From Anaerolineaceae bacterium UBA6073 (lineage in GTDB: Bacteria; Chloroflexota; Anaerolineae; Anaerolineales; Anaerolineaceae): a stretch of 45,779 nt of DNA. The DNA lies in contig DIXT01000011.1 in NCBI GenBank assembly GCA_002436085.1, positions 1 to 45,779 of the forward strand. The letters are read 5' to 3'. Positions 1-7,389 of the stretch are shown here, piece after piece (positions within the stretch are counted from its first letter, which is position 1; the number at the start of each line of letters is the position of its first letter). A program made the position numbers and the translations under genes. The notes under the pieces were generated by a model. It worked only from the letters and a program-made list of their open reading frames with translations. It ran no database searches and was not told where the DNA came from.

Positions 1-18
1 GAGGGTGTTGAAAAACGG
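1..18 (+). repeat. IS left terminal inverted repeat
   Basis: It starts GAGGGTGTTGAAAAACGG and matches the reverse complement of 1338-1355 at 16 of 18 positions. Confidence 0.8.
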
Positions 19-86
19 TTTCAAAATTGACCAAATAAGCGGATTGTGATTCAATAGAAAGTATCCTGGCAACCAAGGTGGTCAAA

Positions 87-1199
87 ATGGAAACCCAACG
101 ATATGTAGAAACCGGAAGTCATTCGTTTTATGGAGAATATCTCTATGATCAGATCGTGCCGCAGGATCATTTTCTACGGAAACTACGACAGATTATCGAA
201 TGGGAAAGGTTCACCCGTAAACTGATCCGGCTATATAAAGGAGAAGGGATTGTTGGGCGGCCACCTTTTGATCCGGCATTGGTGCTCAAGGTGGAATTGA
301 TTGCCTACTTGTACAACCTCTCGGAACGCCAGGTAGAAGTGTATATCAACGAGAACTTACCGGCCAAGTACTTTGTGGGGTTGGCCGTTGATCAGAAAGC
401 GCCGGATCATTCGACCTTGACGGTTTTTCGGGAGCGGCTGATCCAGCGCGGGAAGCTAAAAGTCTTCGAAGAAATGCTGGATGAAATCGTGCGGATTGCT
501 CTACAAAGCGGGGTTCAATTCGGGCCCATCCAGATTGTAGATAGTGTCCACAGTATTGCCAACGTGAATACGGCCAAAGATAAAAAGCGACAAGACAAGG
601 GCAAAGGCCCGCATGACCCGGATGCCCAATGGGGGGTCAAGCACAAACGCAAGGTCAAAACAGAAGAGGGCAAGGAAATCGAACAAACCGAATACTTCTT
701 TGGCTACAAAGCTCATGTCAGCCTGAACGCGGAAGTCGGGCTCATCACCAGCCTGGAGGTCACTTCAGGAGAAGCTTGGGACGGGCATCACTTTTGTTCG
801 TTAGTGGATCATGACCTGGAGCAGAAACTTCCGCTGAACACCTATGCGGCCGATAGAGGTTACGATGATGGCAATAACCATTTTTATTTGGAACAGTGTG
901 GTTTGCATTCTGCTATCCATTTGAAAGGCAACCGCATTGGAAAAAAGGACGACAACAAAGAGGTCTGGGTGGAACTGGTCAAGACGCCGCAATATCAGCA
1001 AGGTTTGAAAGAGCGTTACAAAATCGAACGCAAATTTGGAGAAGGAAAACAAGGGCATGGCCTGGGGCGTTGTCGCTATATAGGTCAAGCCAAGTTTGCC
1101 ATTCAGGCCTTTTTCACGGCCATCACCCTCAATCTTAAGCGCATGGTCAAACTGCTAACCGGAGTAGGGTTTAAAACCCAAGTCGCTTCCGCAGCTTAG
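87..1199 (+). CDS. IS transposase, DUF772 + DDE_Tnp_1 type
   Basis: This is the DDE transposase that moves the surrounding IS. The N-terminal third is DUF772-like (RPPFDP, then the DHSTLTVFRERL segment). The catalytic core shows Asp in IVDSVH (about residue 152), Asp in YAADRGYDD (about 256) and Glu in YKIERKFGEGK (about 314). Family members usually have DST at the first Asp; here it is DSV. The length of about 370 residues is normal and no frameshift is seen, so the enzyme may be active. An in-frame GTG exists at 78, but AAGG at 74-77 is better spaced for the ATG at 87. The gene stands alone within its inverted repeats. Confidence 0.9.
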   Translation: METQRYVETGSHSFYGEYLYDQIVPQDHFLRKLRQIIEWERFTRKLIRLYKGEGIVGRPPFDPALVLKVELIAYLYNLSERQVEVYINENLPAKYFVGLAVDQKAPDHSTLTVFRERLIQRGKLKVFEEMLDEIVRIALQSGVQFGPIQIVDSVHSIANVNTAKDKKRQDKGKGPHDPDAQWGVKHKRKVKTEEGKEIEQTEYFFGYKAHVSLNAEVGLITSLEVTSGEAWDGHHFCSLVDHDLEQKLPLNTYAADRGYDDGNNHFYLEQCGLHSAIHLKGNRIGKKDDNKEVWVELVKTPQYQQGLKERYKIERKFGEGKQGHGLGRCRYIGQAKFAIQAFFTAITLNLKRMVKLLTGVGFKTQVASAA

Positions 1200-1337
1200 C
1201 CCAGGGTGATTTGTCGCTCTGGCTGGAATGGAGATCAAAAGAGCCAAGTCTAAGGTCAAATTTGAGCATCTACGTTACATTGTCAGCCTATTTTCTAACT
1301 GAAAACGTCATCCAGTCAGCTTTTTCTAGAAATCCAG

Positions 1338-1355
1338 CCTTTTTTCTACACCCTC
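1338..1355 (-). repeat. IS right terminal inverted repeat
   Basis: Its reverse complement starts GAGGGTGTAGAAAAAAGG, matching the left tip with two mismatches. It defines the right end of the element at base 1355. Confidence 0.8.
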
Positions 1356-1368
1356 TCAAAAAGGGCTG

Positions 1369-1377
1369 TGATATAAT
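1369..1377 (+). promoter_or_regulatory. Extended -10 promoter (TGATATAAT)
   Basis: TGA followed by a perfect TATAAT (1372-1377) forms an extended -10. No -35 is visible because bases 1-1355 upstream belong to the IS. It could drive the antiterminator gene with a leader of about 110 nt. Apart from this promoter, the non-coding stretch 1200-1498 holds only the IS right end and a weak hairpin around 1428-1457. Confidence 0.45.
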
Positions 1378-1498
1378 TTTATTTTGCAGCAAAAGTATTA
1401 GATTTTTTCTTCAAGCGGGAATCTTGTCTGCCGGTTCGTTTTCCAACGGACCAGAGGATAATGAGACCAATTCAGATTTTTTACGACACATGCGCCTT

Positions 1499-2014
1499 AT
1501 GACAGCCCAATGGTATGCCCTCCAATCCAAGCCGAACCAGGAGCAACTGCTCTGGTACCAGCTTGATTTAATTGGCGTCGAAGCCTACCTGCCGCGCCTG
1601 TCCGTGCGCCCGGCCAACCCGCGCGCCCGGACGCTGGTGCCCTACTTCCCCGGTTATCTCTTCGCCCGCCTGGATTGGCACAGCCAGCCCTTCTCCAGCG
1701 TGGCCTGGCTGCCGGGCATGCGCCGGATCGTCGCCTTTGACGGCGAACCTGCCAGCGTGCCGGAGCACCTCATCACGGCCGTGCGCGCGCACGTGGAAGC
1801 AGCCAACCAGGAGCAGAAAGACCCCCTGGCGGGCTTGCAGCGCGGGGACCGCGTGCGCCTGACGGCGGGTCCGTTTGCCGGGTACGAAGCGATTTTTGAC
1901 ACGCGCCTGAACGGCGGCGACCGCGCGCGCGTGCTGCTCAGGTTCATCGCCAGTTTACAGGTTAGTCTGGAAGTCCCGGCCGCGCTGTTGGAGCGCGCCC
2001 GGTTGCGCCGCTGA
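1499..2014 (+). CDS. NusG/RfaH-family transcription antitermination protein
   Basis: The product is about 171 residues, close to RfaH (162) and other specialised NusG paralogues. The N-terminal NGN domain (MTAQWYALQSKPNQE, then PYFPGYLFARLD, residues 1 to about 105) contacts RNA polymerase. A KOW-type domain follows (GDRVRLTAGPFAGYEA, about 116-131). Such paralogues let polymerase read through long glycan operons, which fits the roughly 30-kb unidirectional cluster downstream. The open frame extends upstream to 1211, but homology begins at MTAQWYAL; ATG 1490 is an alternative start nine bases earlier. No good ribosome-binding site is seen. The C-terminal two thirds is GC-rich, unlike the AT-rich IS. 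The RfaH-like role is inferred from family and position. Confidence 0.8.
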   Translation: MTAQWYALQSKPNQEQLLWYQLDLIGVEAYLPRLSVRPANPRARTLVPYFPGYLFARLDWHSQPFSSVAWLPGMRRIVAFDGEPASVPEHLITAVRAHVEAANQEQKDPLAGLQRGDRVRLTAGPFAGYEAIFDTRLNGGDRARVLLRFIASLQVSLEVPAALLERARLRR

Positions 2015-2055
2015 GCTGAGGGACCTGAGGGGGAAAACAGAATAAGACCTGCCCG

Positions 2056-2078
2056 CCGGCAAGCATAAGCCTTGTCGG
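2056..2078 (+). other. Hairpin after the antiterminator gene
   Basis: An 8-bp stem (CCGGCAAG with CTTGTCGG, one G-T pair) and a 7-base loop lie between the antiterminator stop and the next promoter. There is no T-run, so it is at best a weak terminator or pause element. Confidence 0.25.
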
Positions 2079-2090
2079 AGGGGCGGATGC

Positions 2091-2119
2091 TTGGAAAGCG
2101 CCGCTTCTTTCTATATAAT
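2091..2119 (+). promoter_or_regulatory. Sigma-70-type promoter of the LCP gene
   Basis: TTGGAA (2091-2096), a 17-bp spacer and TATAAT (2114-2119) lie upstream of the LCP gene. AGGA at 2147-2150 is a ribosome-binding site 6 bases before ATG 2157. The -10 overlaps a perfect 13-bp tandem duplication. Confidence 0.6.
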
Positions 2120-2140
2120 AGATTAGCATAATAGATTAGC
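2115..2140 (+). repeat. Perfect 13-bp tandem duplication over the -10 box
   Basis: ATAATAGATTAGC occurs at 2115-2127 and again at 2128-2140. The second copy places another -10-like CATAAT at 2127-2132. Confidence 0.85.
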
Positions 2141-2156
2141 CTTCACAGGAAACAAA

Positions 2157-3305
2157 ATGAAAAAACGCAGACCTTACCTCACCATTGGCATTCTGCTGCT
2201 GCTCGCGGCGCTGGCGGCCGGCGCGTATTGGCTGTGGAGCAATCCCTTGTTCGGCCGCCGGCTAAACCTGGCCAGCCTGAACCCTTTGCAAACCCAGACA
2301 TCCAGCCAGGCGCAAGCAGCCAGTGGGCAGGCCTTAGCCGGCTCGGATGCCGCGGCCGCGGACGCCAACCAGCCCGCCAGCGACGCGGAAATCCAGGCCC
2401 AGCTGGCGGAAGAAGCTCCCGAAATGGCAGCGCTCCTGCAGGCGCAGGAAAGTGCGCGCGCCGAGGGCAAAGAAAGCCTCAGCCAGACCCCAAGCGCGGC
2501 AGAGCAGACAGCCTGCAGCAGCGTTGGCGCGCTCAGCGCGCTGGTGCTCGGCATCGACGACAACGAACAAGCCGATGCTATCCGCCTGATGCGACTGGAC
2601 TTTACCAAGGAGAGCATTTCGGTCGTATCCATCCCGCGCGATTTTTGGGTCCCCGTGGTGGATATGCAGGAGCACGGCATCCAATTCGGCCGCATCAACG
2701 CCACCTACGGCTACGGCGAGTTTTACAATGGCGACGGCGGGGGGATTGAGTCGCTGACCCGCAACATCCAGGCAAACTTTGGCGTCAGCGTCGACCACTA
2801 TTTCGTCCTGCACTTCGCCGATATCGAAAAATACATCGACCGGATTGGCGGCGTGGACGTGGTGCTTGAGGATCCGGTGTGGGATAAGGAGCATTCCTTC
2901 TCCGCCGGGGCGCACCACTTTGATGGCGAAACCGCCGTGACCTTCATGCGCATGCGCGAAGGCGACAGCGACTTTTTCCGCGTGCGCCGGCAGTCCCTGG
3001 TGCTCAGCGCGTTCTACAAAAAGGTGATGAACGAGCTCAACGTCTGGCAGTTGGTCAAGTTGGGCGTCTCCGTGATTAACGACCGCTCAATTCTGACGGA
3101 CTTCAGCGCGAAGGATGTGTACACGGTAGCCTGCCTGGCCGGACGCATCAGCGGGGACGATGTGGCTTTCATTGAAATCCCAAAGGATTTATTCCACCCG
3201 ATGACCACCAACCTGGGCGCGTCCGTCATCATTCCGCACGACGGGGTAGCCGGATTCCTCCAGTCGGTAATGGATGGAACTTATCAGCCGGAGGAGGAGG
3301 AGTAG
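2157..3305 (+). CDS. LytR-CpsA-Psr (LCP) family glycan ligase
   Basis: LCP enzymes transfer lipid-linked glycans to the cell wall on the outer face of the membrane. The product has a short basic N-terminus, one transmembrane helix (about residues 7-27), an Ala/Gln-rich extracytoplasmic linker (about 40-120) and an LCP domain (about 125-340). Family signatures visible are LVLGIDDNEQADAI, VSIPRDFWVPV, GRINATYGYG and FMRMREGDSDFFRVRRQ, with the Arg and Asp residues that bind pyrophosphate and Mg2+. The length of 382 is typical. It has its own promoter with a duplicated -10 region. Its position at the head of the cluster suggests that it attaches the glycan made by the downstream genes. Confidence 0.88.
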   Translation: MKKRRPYLTIGILLLLAALAAGAYWLWSNPLFGRRLNLASLNPLQTQTSSQAQAASGQALAGSDAAAADANQPASDAEIQAQLAEEAPEMAALLQAQESARAEGKESLSQTPSAAEQTACSSVGALSALVLGIDDNEQADAIRLMRLDFTKESISVVSIPRDFWVPVVDMQEHGIQFGRINATYGYGEFYNGDGGGIESLTRNIQANFGVSVDHYFVLHFADIEKYIDRIGGVDVVLEDPVWDKEHSFSAGAHHFDGETAVTFMRMREGDSDFFRVRRQSLVLSAFYKKVMNELNVWQLVKLGVSVINDRSILTDFSAKDVYTVACLAGRISGDDVAFIEIPKDLFHPMTTNLGASVIIPHDGVAGFLQSVMDGTYQPEEEE

Positions 3306-3334
3306 AGCAACGGGTGGAAAACTGGTGATCAATC

Positions 3335-3364
3335 TTGACAACTAATCATCAATAATTTTATTAT
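3335..3364 (+). promoter_or_regulatory. Promoter for the glycosyltransferase run
   Basis: A perfect TTGACA (3335-3340), an 18-bp spacer and TATTAT (3359-3364) lie just before the TTG start at 3376, so the transcript would be almost leaderless. It is probably the internal start of the long glycan operon. Confidence 0.5.
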
Positions 3365-3375
3365 TGGACTAAAAT

Positions 3376-4230
3376 TTGAGAGAATATCTGATTTACACCT
3401 CCGCTGGAGAAGACGCAAATGTAAAAGTTTGGGCTTCTTCAAAATCCAGAAATTACGATATCTGGGTCACCAACTACACGGATCAACCTGATCTGAACAA
3501 GGAATACGCCGATTACTACAACGAACATGTCGGGACCAAGATTACTAATCTCTATGATGTTTTCCTTAACCACCCGGACATTTTACGCCAATACAAAGCT
3601 ATTATGGTCGCCGATGACGATATCCTGATTTCTCCGCGTTGGCTATCTCGTCTTTTCAAGCTTTCTGTCGAGTATGACCTGTGGATGCTTCAACCTGCCT
3701 TCTCCCGCTTTGGGAAAATAAGCCACCCCCTGACAGCCAGAAGACTCAGCAGCGACCTTCGCTTTGTGAATTTTGTAGAAATCACTTGTCCGATTTTTCC
3801 GACGCATAAGCTTGTGGATTTCCTTTCTGTCTATTCATTAGATATGCCAAGCCCCACAGGTTTGGATTACTGGTTGCCGTATTTTTTTGGCATCGAAAAG
3901 GAAAATAAGTACGCGATTTCTGACAGCTGGTATTGCATCAATCCCAGGGAGCAATTTAAGCCCCACCACAAGCGTGCAATAGATCGTGCCAGCAGCCAAG
4001 ACAGTCGAAAAACTATGATCGCGACCACCTTAAAAGAAATAGGCATCAGGCAGTTTACCTATCGGGAATACGCAAGTGTTCCGCGTCCTTTTTTCAAGCG
4101 TGTATTAGCGCTTCCTGCCTTTCTCGCTGAACTGAGTTTTGTTTGGGCGTGGACTAATGGGGCAAAGCTTGTTCGATCGTTCCACAAACCTCATAACAGG
4201 CACTCGCAAGATGTTACACTCTTTTTCTGA
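3376..4230 (+). CDS. Putative glycosyltransferase, DUF707-like
   Basis: The 284-residue soluble protein resembles DUF707-type proteins, a group with a glycosyltransferase A-like core. A DDD motif (YKAIMVADDDILISPRW, about residues 74-90) looks like the metal and nucleotide-sugar binding site, followed by aromatic acceptor-side segments (LWMLQPAFSRFGK). The start is TTG; no upstream in-frame ATG gives a better N-terminus, and the promoter lies directly before it. The gene and its neighbour are more AT-rich than the LCP gene. The acceptor and donor cannot be read from the sequence. Confidence 0.6.
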   Translation: MREYLIYTSAGEDANVKVWASSKSRNYDIWVTNYTDQPDLNKEYADYYNEHVGTKITNLYDVFLNHPDILRQYKAIMVADDDILISPRWLSRLFKLSVEYDLWMLQPAFSRFGKISHPLTARRLSSDLRFVNFVEITCPIFPTHKLVDFLSVYSLDMPSPTGLDYWLPYFFGIEKENKYAISDSWYCINPREQFKPHHKRAIDRASSQDSRKTMIATTLKEIGIRQFTYREYASVPRPFFKRVLALPAFLAELSFVWAWTNGAKLVRSFHKPHNRHSQDVTLFF

Positions 4231-4245
4231 TCTTCGGGGATGTTT

Positions 4246-5322
4246 ATGTCTGCAATAAACTGCACGATCTTTTGCCAGAGCGATTCTGAACACCTTCAAA
4301 TAATCTACACAGGTTTCAAATTGCTGGAAGCACAGAGACGAATAAAACTGCGTTATAAGGTCATCAAGAATCCACCATATCCTTTGCCAACACTTTCCCC
4401 CGTCGAACTGTTGGTGGAAATTGACGGAAAGAAACAATTACTCTTTGACTTGGGCGATTTTGGAGAGGTTAAACCTGAACTTCTCCAGCAAACGGATGCA
4501 TATTTTAAGCGTAGTTTTCCGATGGAATATGCCGAATATCCGCCAGTCGGACTGTACCCCCTTGGCTTGGCCTATTTTGTGAATGAGGTTTTCCCTTCTA
4601 TTTTCGAACTTCGACGATCATCTTTAGAGAAAACCCCAAGGCAGCGACTGCAGCGTCTGACTAAATCTCTTGCAAGTGGGTTAATGGCTGTTAATACACA
4701 TTTCTTTCGGTTTAATATTCACAATTGTTACTCTGCTGCGGACTTTTCTCTTCCACCCAGGGTTATCTTCATGTGCAGGCTCTGGGACCCTGATGAAACC
4801 AAGCCCAAATATCGGGACCAGAGGGAACAAATTAATCAAATGCGCGCAGAATGTGTCCGGAAACTTAGGGCTGAATTTGGAAATCATTTCCTGGGAGGGC
4901 TCGCACATAATGACTACACCAGGAAGCACTTTCCGGACTGTCTGATCAGTGACCCCAAAATGTCCAACTTCAAAAATTACATCCAAATAATGAGGCAAAT
5001 CCCGATCGGAATCGCGACCACAGGTCTGCACGATTCAATCGGCTGGAAATTTGCCGAATACGTAGCCTTCTCCAAGGCAGTGGTGTCTGAAAAACTACAA
5101 TACTACGTCCCGGGATTGAAAGAGGGCAGGAACTATTTAGCTTTTGAAAGCGCGGACGAATGCGTTCAACAAGCCACCCGCTTGATGCAAGACAGAAGTT
5201 TGCGCGAAGAAATGATGCGCAATAATCACACGCATTATCTCAATTACGGTCGGCCCGACGTCATGGTTTGGCGAGCTCTAAACTTGACTTTAGGAAGAGA
5301 TCCAGCCTCCTTGCCTGAATAA
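4246..5322 (+). CDS. Putative GT-B-like glycosyltransferase
   Basis: The soluble product of about 358 residues has no strong family signature. The C-terminal part has GT-B character: IGIATTGLHDSIGWKFAEY followed by VSEKLQYYVPGLKEGRNYLAF and a helix-rich tail, resembling the CgeB/YkvP-type C-terminal glycosyltransferase domain. The ATG at 4246 is preferred over 4240 because GGGGA (4236-4240) is then 5 bases upstream. It is AT-rich like its upstream neighbour, and the two probably travelled together. Function as a sugar transferase is inferred from fold hints and context. Confidence 0.5.
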   Translation: MSAINCTIFCQSDSEHLQIIYTGFKLLEAQRRIKLRYKVIKNPPYPLPTLSPVELLVEIDGKKQLLFDLGDFGEVKPELLQQTDAYFKRSFPMEYAEYPPVGLYPLGLAYFVNEVFPSIFELRRSSLEKTPRQRLQRLTKSLASGLMAVNTHFFRFNIHNCYSAADFSLPPRVIFMCRLWDPDETKPKYRDQREQINQMRAECVRKLRAEFGNHFLGGLAHNDYTRKHFPDCLISDPKMSNFKNYIQIMRQIPIGIATTGLHDSIGWKFAEYVAFSKAVVSEKLQYYVPGLKEGRNYLAFESADECVQQATRLMQDRSLREEMMRNNHTHYLNYGRPDVMVWRALNLTLGRDPASLPE

Positions 5323-5377
5323 CAGACATCCTAGTTACCATAATGAATCTTTTGCGACCTCCGCAACAACAAATGCA

Positions 5378-6826
5378 ATGAGCAGGAATAACACTGTTCA
5401 GGTATTACTTCTCATCATTCTGGGTTTGTCCCTAATCGGGATTGCCGCCCTGTTTGCGCCCGCGTTGTACAACCGCTTCGTCTATGATGATTTCTGCACA
5501 GCCGCTTCTGTGCAGTCGCAATCCTTCGGGCAGTACATCCTGCACGAATATACGGGCTGGACTGGACGATTCAGCTATATCATAAGCGCCGGGCTCGCGG
5601 CGCTGGCAGGTCCGCGTTTTGCGGCGCTGCTCCCGTTCCTGCTGGTTTTAGCCTGGTTTGGCGCTTTGGTCTGGTGCGTTTTGCCCGTCCTCAAGCGCTT
5701 GAGTGTCAAACCAGCCTTTCTGTACGCGGCAGCCCTCAGCGGTTTCACATTGACCGTCTTATTTCATTCGCTTCCAAACTTTTTTGAATCAGTCATCTGG
5801 GAGACAGGCGCAATTAATTACACGCTCCCGCTGGTCTTTTTCACGGTCGTCGTAGGGCTGTTTCTACGGGCCTGGTTCAATGAACAGAGAGTACCGCTCT
5901 TGCCAGTACTTCTGCTGGTTTTAATTTCCGGGGGTTTTTCAGAAGTCTTTGGACTCATTCAAATTGTCTTGTTTGCGTGTTTGTGCGTTTTTCTGTTTCT
6001 CAACAAAACCCAAGGTACCAAGCGCCAATTTAGTTTTGGCGTTTTTGCCGCGTTTATAACTGCGGTGCTCGTCTTTTTGGTGGTCTACGCCGCGCCCGGG
6101 AACGCAGTCCGCCAGGCAGCCTCCAGCCATCCTGAGCCAGCCGCATTTGCGCAGCTGCCCTGGCTTATTCTGCGCGCCACTTTGGTGGAATTCTACAGTT
6201 ATCTGATTCACGCGCGCTTCTGGATTCTCCCGCACTTTTTCCTGCCGTTCGCGTTTGGCTTTTCGTGGAATGCTCTGAGCCAAACACCAGAAAAGACCAG
6301 CCAGGAAAACCCGAAAAAACTTTTCCGCGCTATCCTATGGATCGGTTTATCCACCTTCGGTCTGGCAGTCGTGGCGGCATTCCCGTCTGCCTATATTCAG
6401 TGGGACGCGCCTGTAGCCAGGTCTATGATCCTGTTCTTTGCTTTCTTCATTCCTGCGGCGGGCTTCTGTAGCTTTCTACTCGGCCGGATGCTTGCTTCCG
6501 CACAATATAAAAAGATTCCCACACAACGGTTTGACATTCAGGCAAAAGCTCTTCTGACCCTGGCGATCCTTCTATTTACCGCTGGAGTAGTGGCAAGCGC
6601 TGTGACCAGTATTCAATTACTGCCTGTTCAGCAGGAATACGCGCAGGCCTGGGACGCGCGCGACCAGGAGCTGCGCCTTCTTCAGGTGCAAGGCGTGAAG
6701 CACGTCCAGGTTTCAGCGCTAACCAACGCCTACGGCTATTCCGACCTTAACGAAGATCCAAAAAACTGGGTCAACCGCTGCGCCGCAAGATATTATGGCT
6801 TTGAGACGATTGAAAGAACCAACTGA
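5378..6826 (+). CDS. Multi-pass membrane protein, DUF6056-like
   Basis: The 482-residue protein has about ten predicted membrane segments, beginning with VLLLIILGLSLIGIAALFAPAL. Between the first two is an acidic loop, NRFVYDDFCTA, similar in position to the Asp motif of GT-C enzymes and to DUF6056 proteins. The C-terminal 60 residues form a soluble tail (QEYAQAWDARDQELRLLQ and on). In glycan clusters such proteins may transfer sugars or lipid-linked glycans outside the membrane, but this is inference. It is GC-richer than the genes before it. The stop at 6824-6826 precedes the repeat region. Confidence 0.6.
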   Translation: MSRNNTVQVLLLIILGLSLIGIAALFAPALYNRFVYDDFCTAASVQSQSFGQYILHEYTGWTGRFSYIISAGLAALAGPRFAALLPFLLVLAWFGALVWCVLPVLKRLSVKPAFLYAAALSGFTLTVLFHSLPNFFESVIWETGAINYTLPLVFFTVVVGLFLRAWFNEQRVPLLPVLLLVLISGGFSEVFGLIQIVLFACLCVFLFLNKTQGTKRQFSFGVFAAFITAVLVFLVVYAAPGNAVRQAASSHPEPAAFAQLPWLILRATLVEFYSYLIHARFWILPHFFLPFAFGFSWNALSQTPEKTSQENPKKLFRAILWIGLSTFGLAVVAAFPSAYIQWDAPVARSMILFFAFFIPAAGFCSFLLGRMLASAQYKKIPTQRFDIQAKALLTLAILLFTAGVVASAVTSIQLLPVQQEYAQAWDARDQELRLLQVQGVKHVQVSALTNAYGYSDLNEDPKNWVNRCAARYYGFETIERTN

Positions 6827-6854
6827 AGCTGCCCCCAAATCTGCTGACAATATC

Positions 6855-7028
6855 ATGGAAGAGACAAACAAAGAAACCTGGGATCTCGTCATCACCCCCC
6901 GCAAAAATTGGTACGACCTTCGACTGCCATTACCCTCCCCAGGGGGAGGGATAAAGGGTGAGGGTGTTTTCCTCTTCCCTACCTGCGTCGGAGTCAGCTA
7001 CCGACCTAAGTCAAGGGGCCAGCGATGA
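6855..7028 (+). CDS. Mini-ORF 1: wzm N-terminus fused to REP-encoded tail
   Basis: The 57-residue frame begins MEETNKETWDLVITPRKNWY, related to wzm residues 8-24 (WDLIITPRKKWYDL), then runs through the REP-like insert (LPSPGGGIKGEGVFLFP) to a basic tail. Its stop overlaps the next start as ATGA. It has the least wzm-like beginning and no clear ribosome-binding site. It is either a leftover 5' fragment of an earlier wzm copy or a leader peptide; no known protein function is suggested. Confidence 0.45.
   Translation: MEETNKETWDLVITPRKNWYDLRLPLPSPGGGIKGEGVFLFPTCVGVSYRPKSRGQR
6921..6986 (+). repeat. REP-like element, copy 1
   Basis: The core palindrome CCCTCCCCAGGGGGAGGG is followed by ATAAAGGGTGAGGGTG and TTTTCCTCTTCCC. 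The same sequence, with very few changes, recurs at about 7097-7161 (copy 2) and 7282-7347 (copy 3). It is open in the wzm frame in all three copies. Confidence 0.8.
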
Positions 7029-7213
7029 GCTTTATTTCTCCTGAACAAGACATCTGGGACTTAATTATTACGCCCCGCAAGAAATGGTACGACCTCCGAT
7101 TGCCATTACCCTCCCCAGGGGGAGGGATGAAGGGTGAGGGTGTTTTCCTCTTCCCTACCTGCTCCAACGAAGTAAGTCTCGACAACCTACCCGAGTCAAA
7201 GGGCCAACTATGA
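7025..7213 (+). CDS. Mini-ORF 2: wzm N-terminus fused to REP-encoded tail
   Basis: The 62-residue frame starts MSFISPEQDIWDLIITPRKK, nearly identical to the start of Wzm, and continues through the REP-like insert to SNEVSLDNLPESKGQL. The start is preceded by AAGGGG with good spacing, and the ATG overlaps the previous stop (ATGA). The tail differs from the other two units. It probably arose by duplication of the wzm start; whether it is translated is unknown. Confidence 0.5.
   Translation: MSFISPEQDIWDLIITPRKKWYDLRLPLPSPGGGMKGEGVFLFPTCSNEVSLDNLPESKGQL
7097..7161 (+). repeat. REP-like element, copy 2
   Basis: It has the same palindromic core and G-rich arm as copy 1, with CGATTG instead of CGACTG at the left and GATGAAGGG instead of GATAAAGGG. 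Confidence 0.8.
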
Positions 7214-7389
7214 GCTTTTTTTCTCCTGAACAAGACAACTGGGACTTAATTATCACCCCGCGCAAAAAATGGTACGACCTTCGACTGCCATTACCCTCCC
7301 CAGGGGGAGGGATAAAGGGTGAGGGTGTTTTCCTCTTCCCCACCTGCGTCGGAGTCAGCTCCCGACCTAAGTCAAGGGGCCAACTATGA
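7210..7389 (+). CDS. Mini-ORF 3: wzm N-terminus fused to REP-encoded tail
   Basis: The 59-residue frame has its first 24 residues identical to those of intact Wzm (MSFFSPEQDNWDLIITPRKK then WYDL), with only synonymous base changes. It then reads through the REP-like insert to a tail ending SRGQL. Its stop overlaps the wzm start as ATGA, so translation of wzm may be coupled to it. AAAGGG lies 7 bases before its own ATG. Confidence 0.5.
   Translation: MSFFSPEQDNWDLIITPRKKWYDLRLPLPSPGGGIKGEGVFLFPTCVGVSSRPKSRGQL
7282..7347 (+). repeat. REP-like element, copy 3
   Basis: It is nearly identical to copy 1 through the palindrome, the GAGGGTGTTTTCC arm and the following ACCTGCGTCGGAGTCAGCT tail. Confidence 0.8.

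Larger units (their letters stand above)
1..1355 (+). mobile_element. Complete insertion sequence, IS1182/IS5-like
   Basis: The element is bounded by imperfect terminal inverted repeats: bases 1-18 and the reverse complement of 1338-1355 agree at 16 of 18 positions, with tips GAGGGTGT. A single transposase gene fills most of the interior. Both ends are visible, so the copy looks intact. The window begins at the left tip, so the left flank and any target-site duplication cannot be examined. The family assignment rests on the DUF772 plus DDE architecture of the transposase and is approximate. The right tip lies 13 bases before an extended -10 promoter of the downstream antiterminator gene. Confidence 0.85.
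6855..7385 (+). repeat. Three tandem copies of the wzm 5' end, each with a REP-like insert
   Basis: Units at 6855-7024, 7025-7209 and 7210-7385 each contain, in order, the first 22-24 codons of wzm, a G-rich palindrome-centred insert, and a tail ending in an AAGGG-type ribosome-binding site just before the next ATG. The intact wzm begins at 7386 as the fourth copy of the 5' part. The wzm-derived part of unit 3 differs from wzm at 3 of 72 bases, all synonymous. Unit 2 differs at 6 of 72, four of them synonymous. Unit 1 has a diverged start. The tails of units 1 and 3 are closely similar; that of unit 2 differs. Confidence 0.9.

Noticed and set aside
1211..1489. N-terminal extension of the RfaH-like frame back to base 1211
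   Set aside because: It reads through the IS right end and non-coding DNA and gives an unconserved sequence before the NGN domain.
6932..6970. Similarity of the REP-like arm (GAGGGTGTT) to the IS tips, suggesting a MITE made from abutted IS ends
   Set aside because: The match is only about 9 G-rich bases and does not extend into the IS subterminal sequence, so chance is a sufficient explanation.
6855..7385. CRISPR array
   Set aside because: The repeats are about 170-185 bp long, in-frame and derived from wzm, without short repeats and unique spacers. No other regularly spaced repeat was seen in the window.
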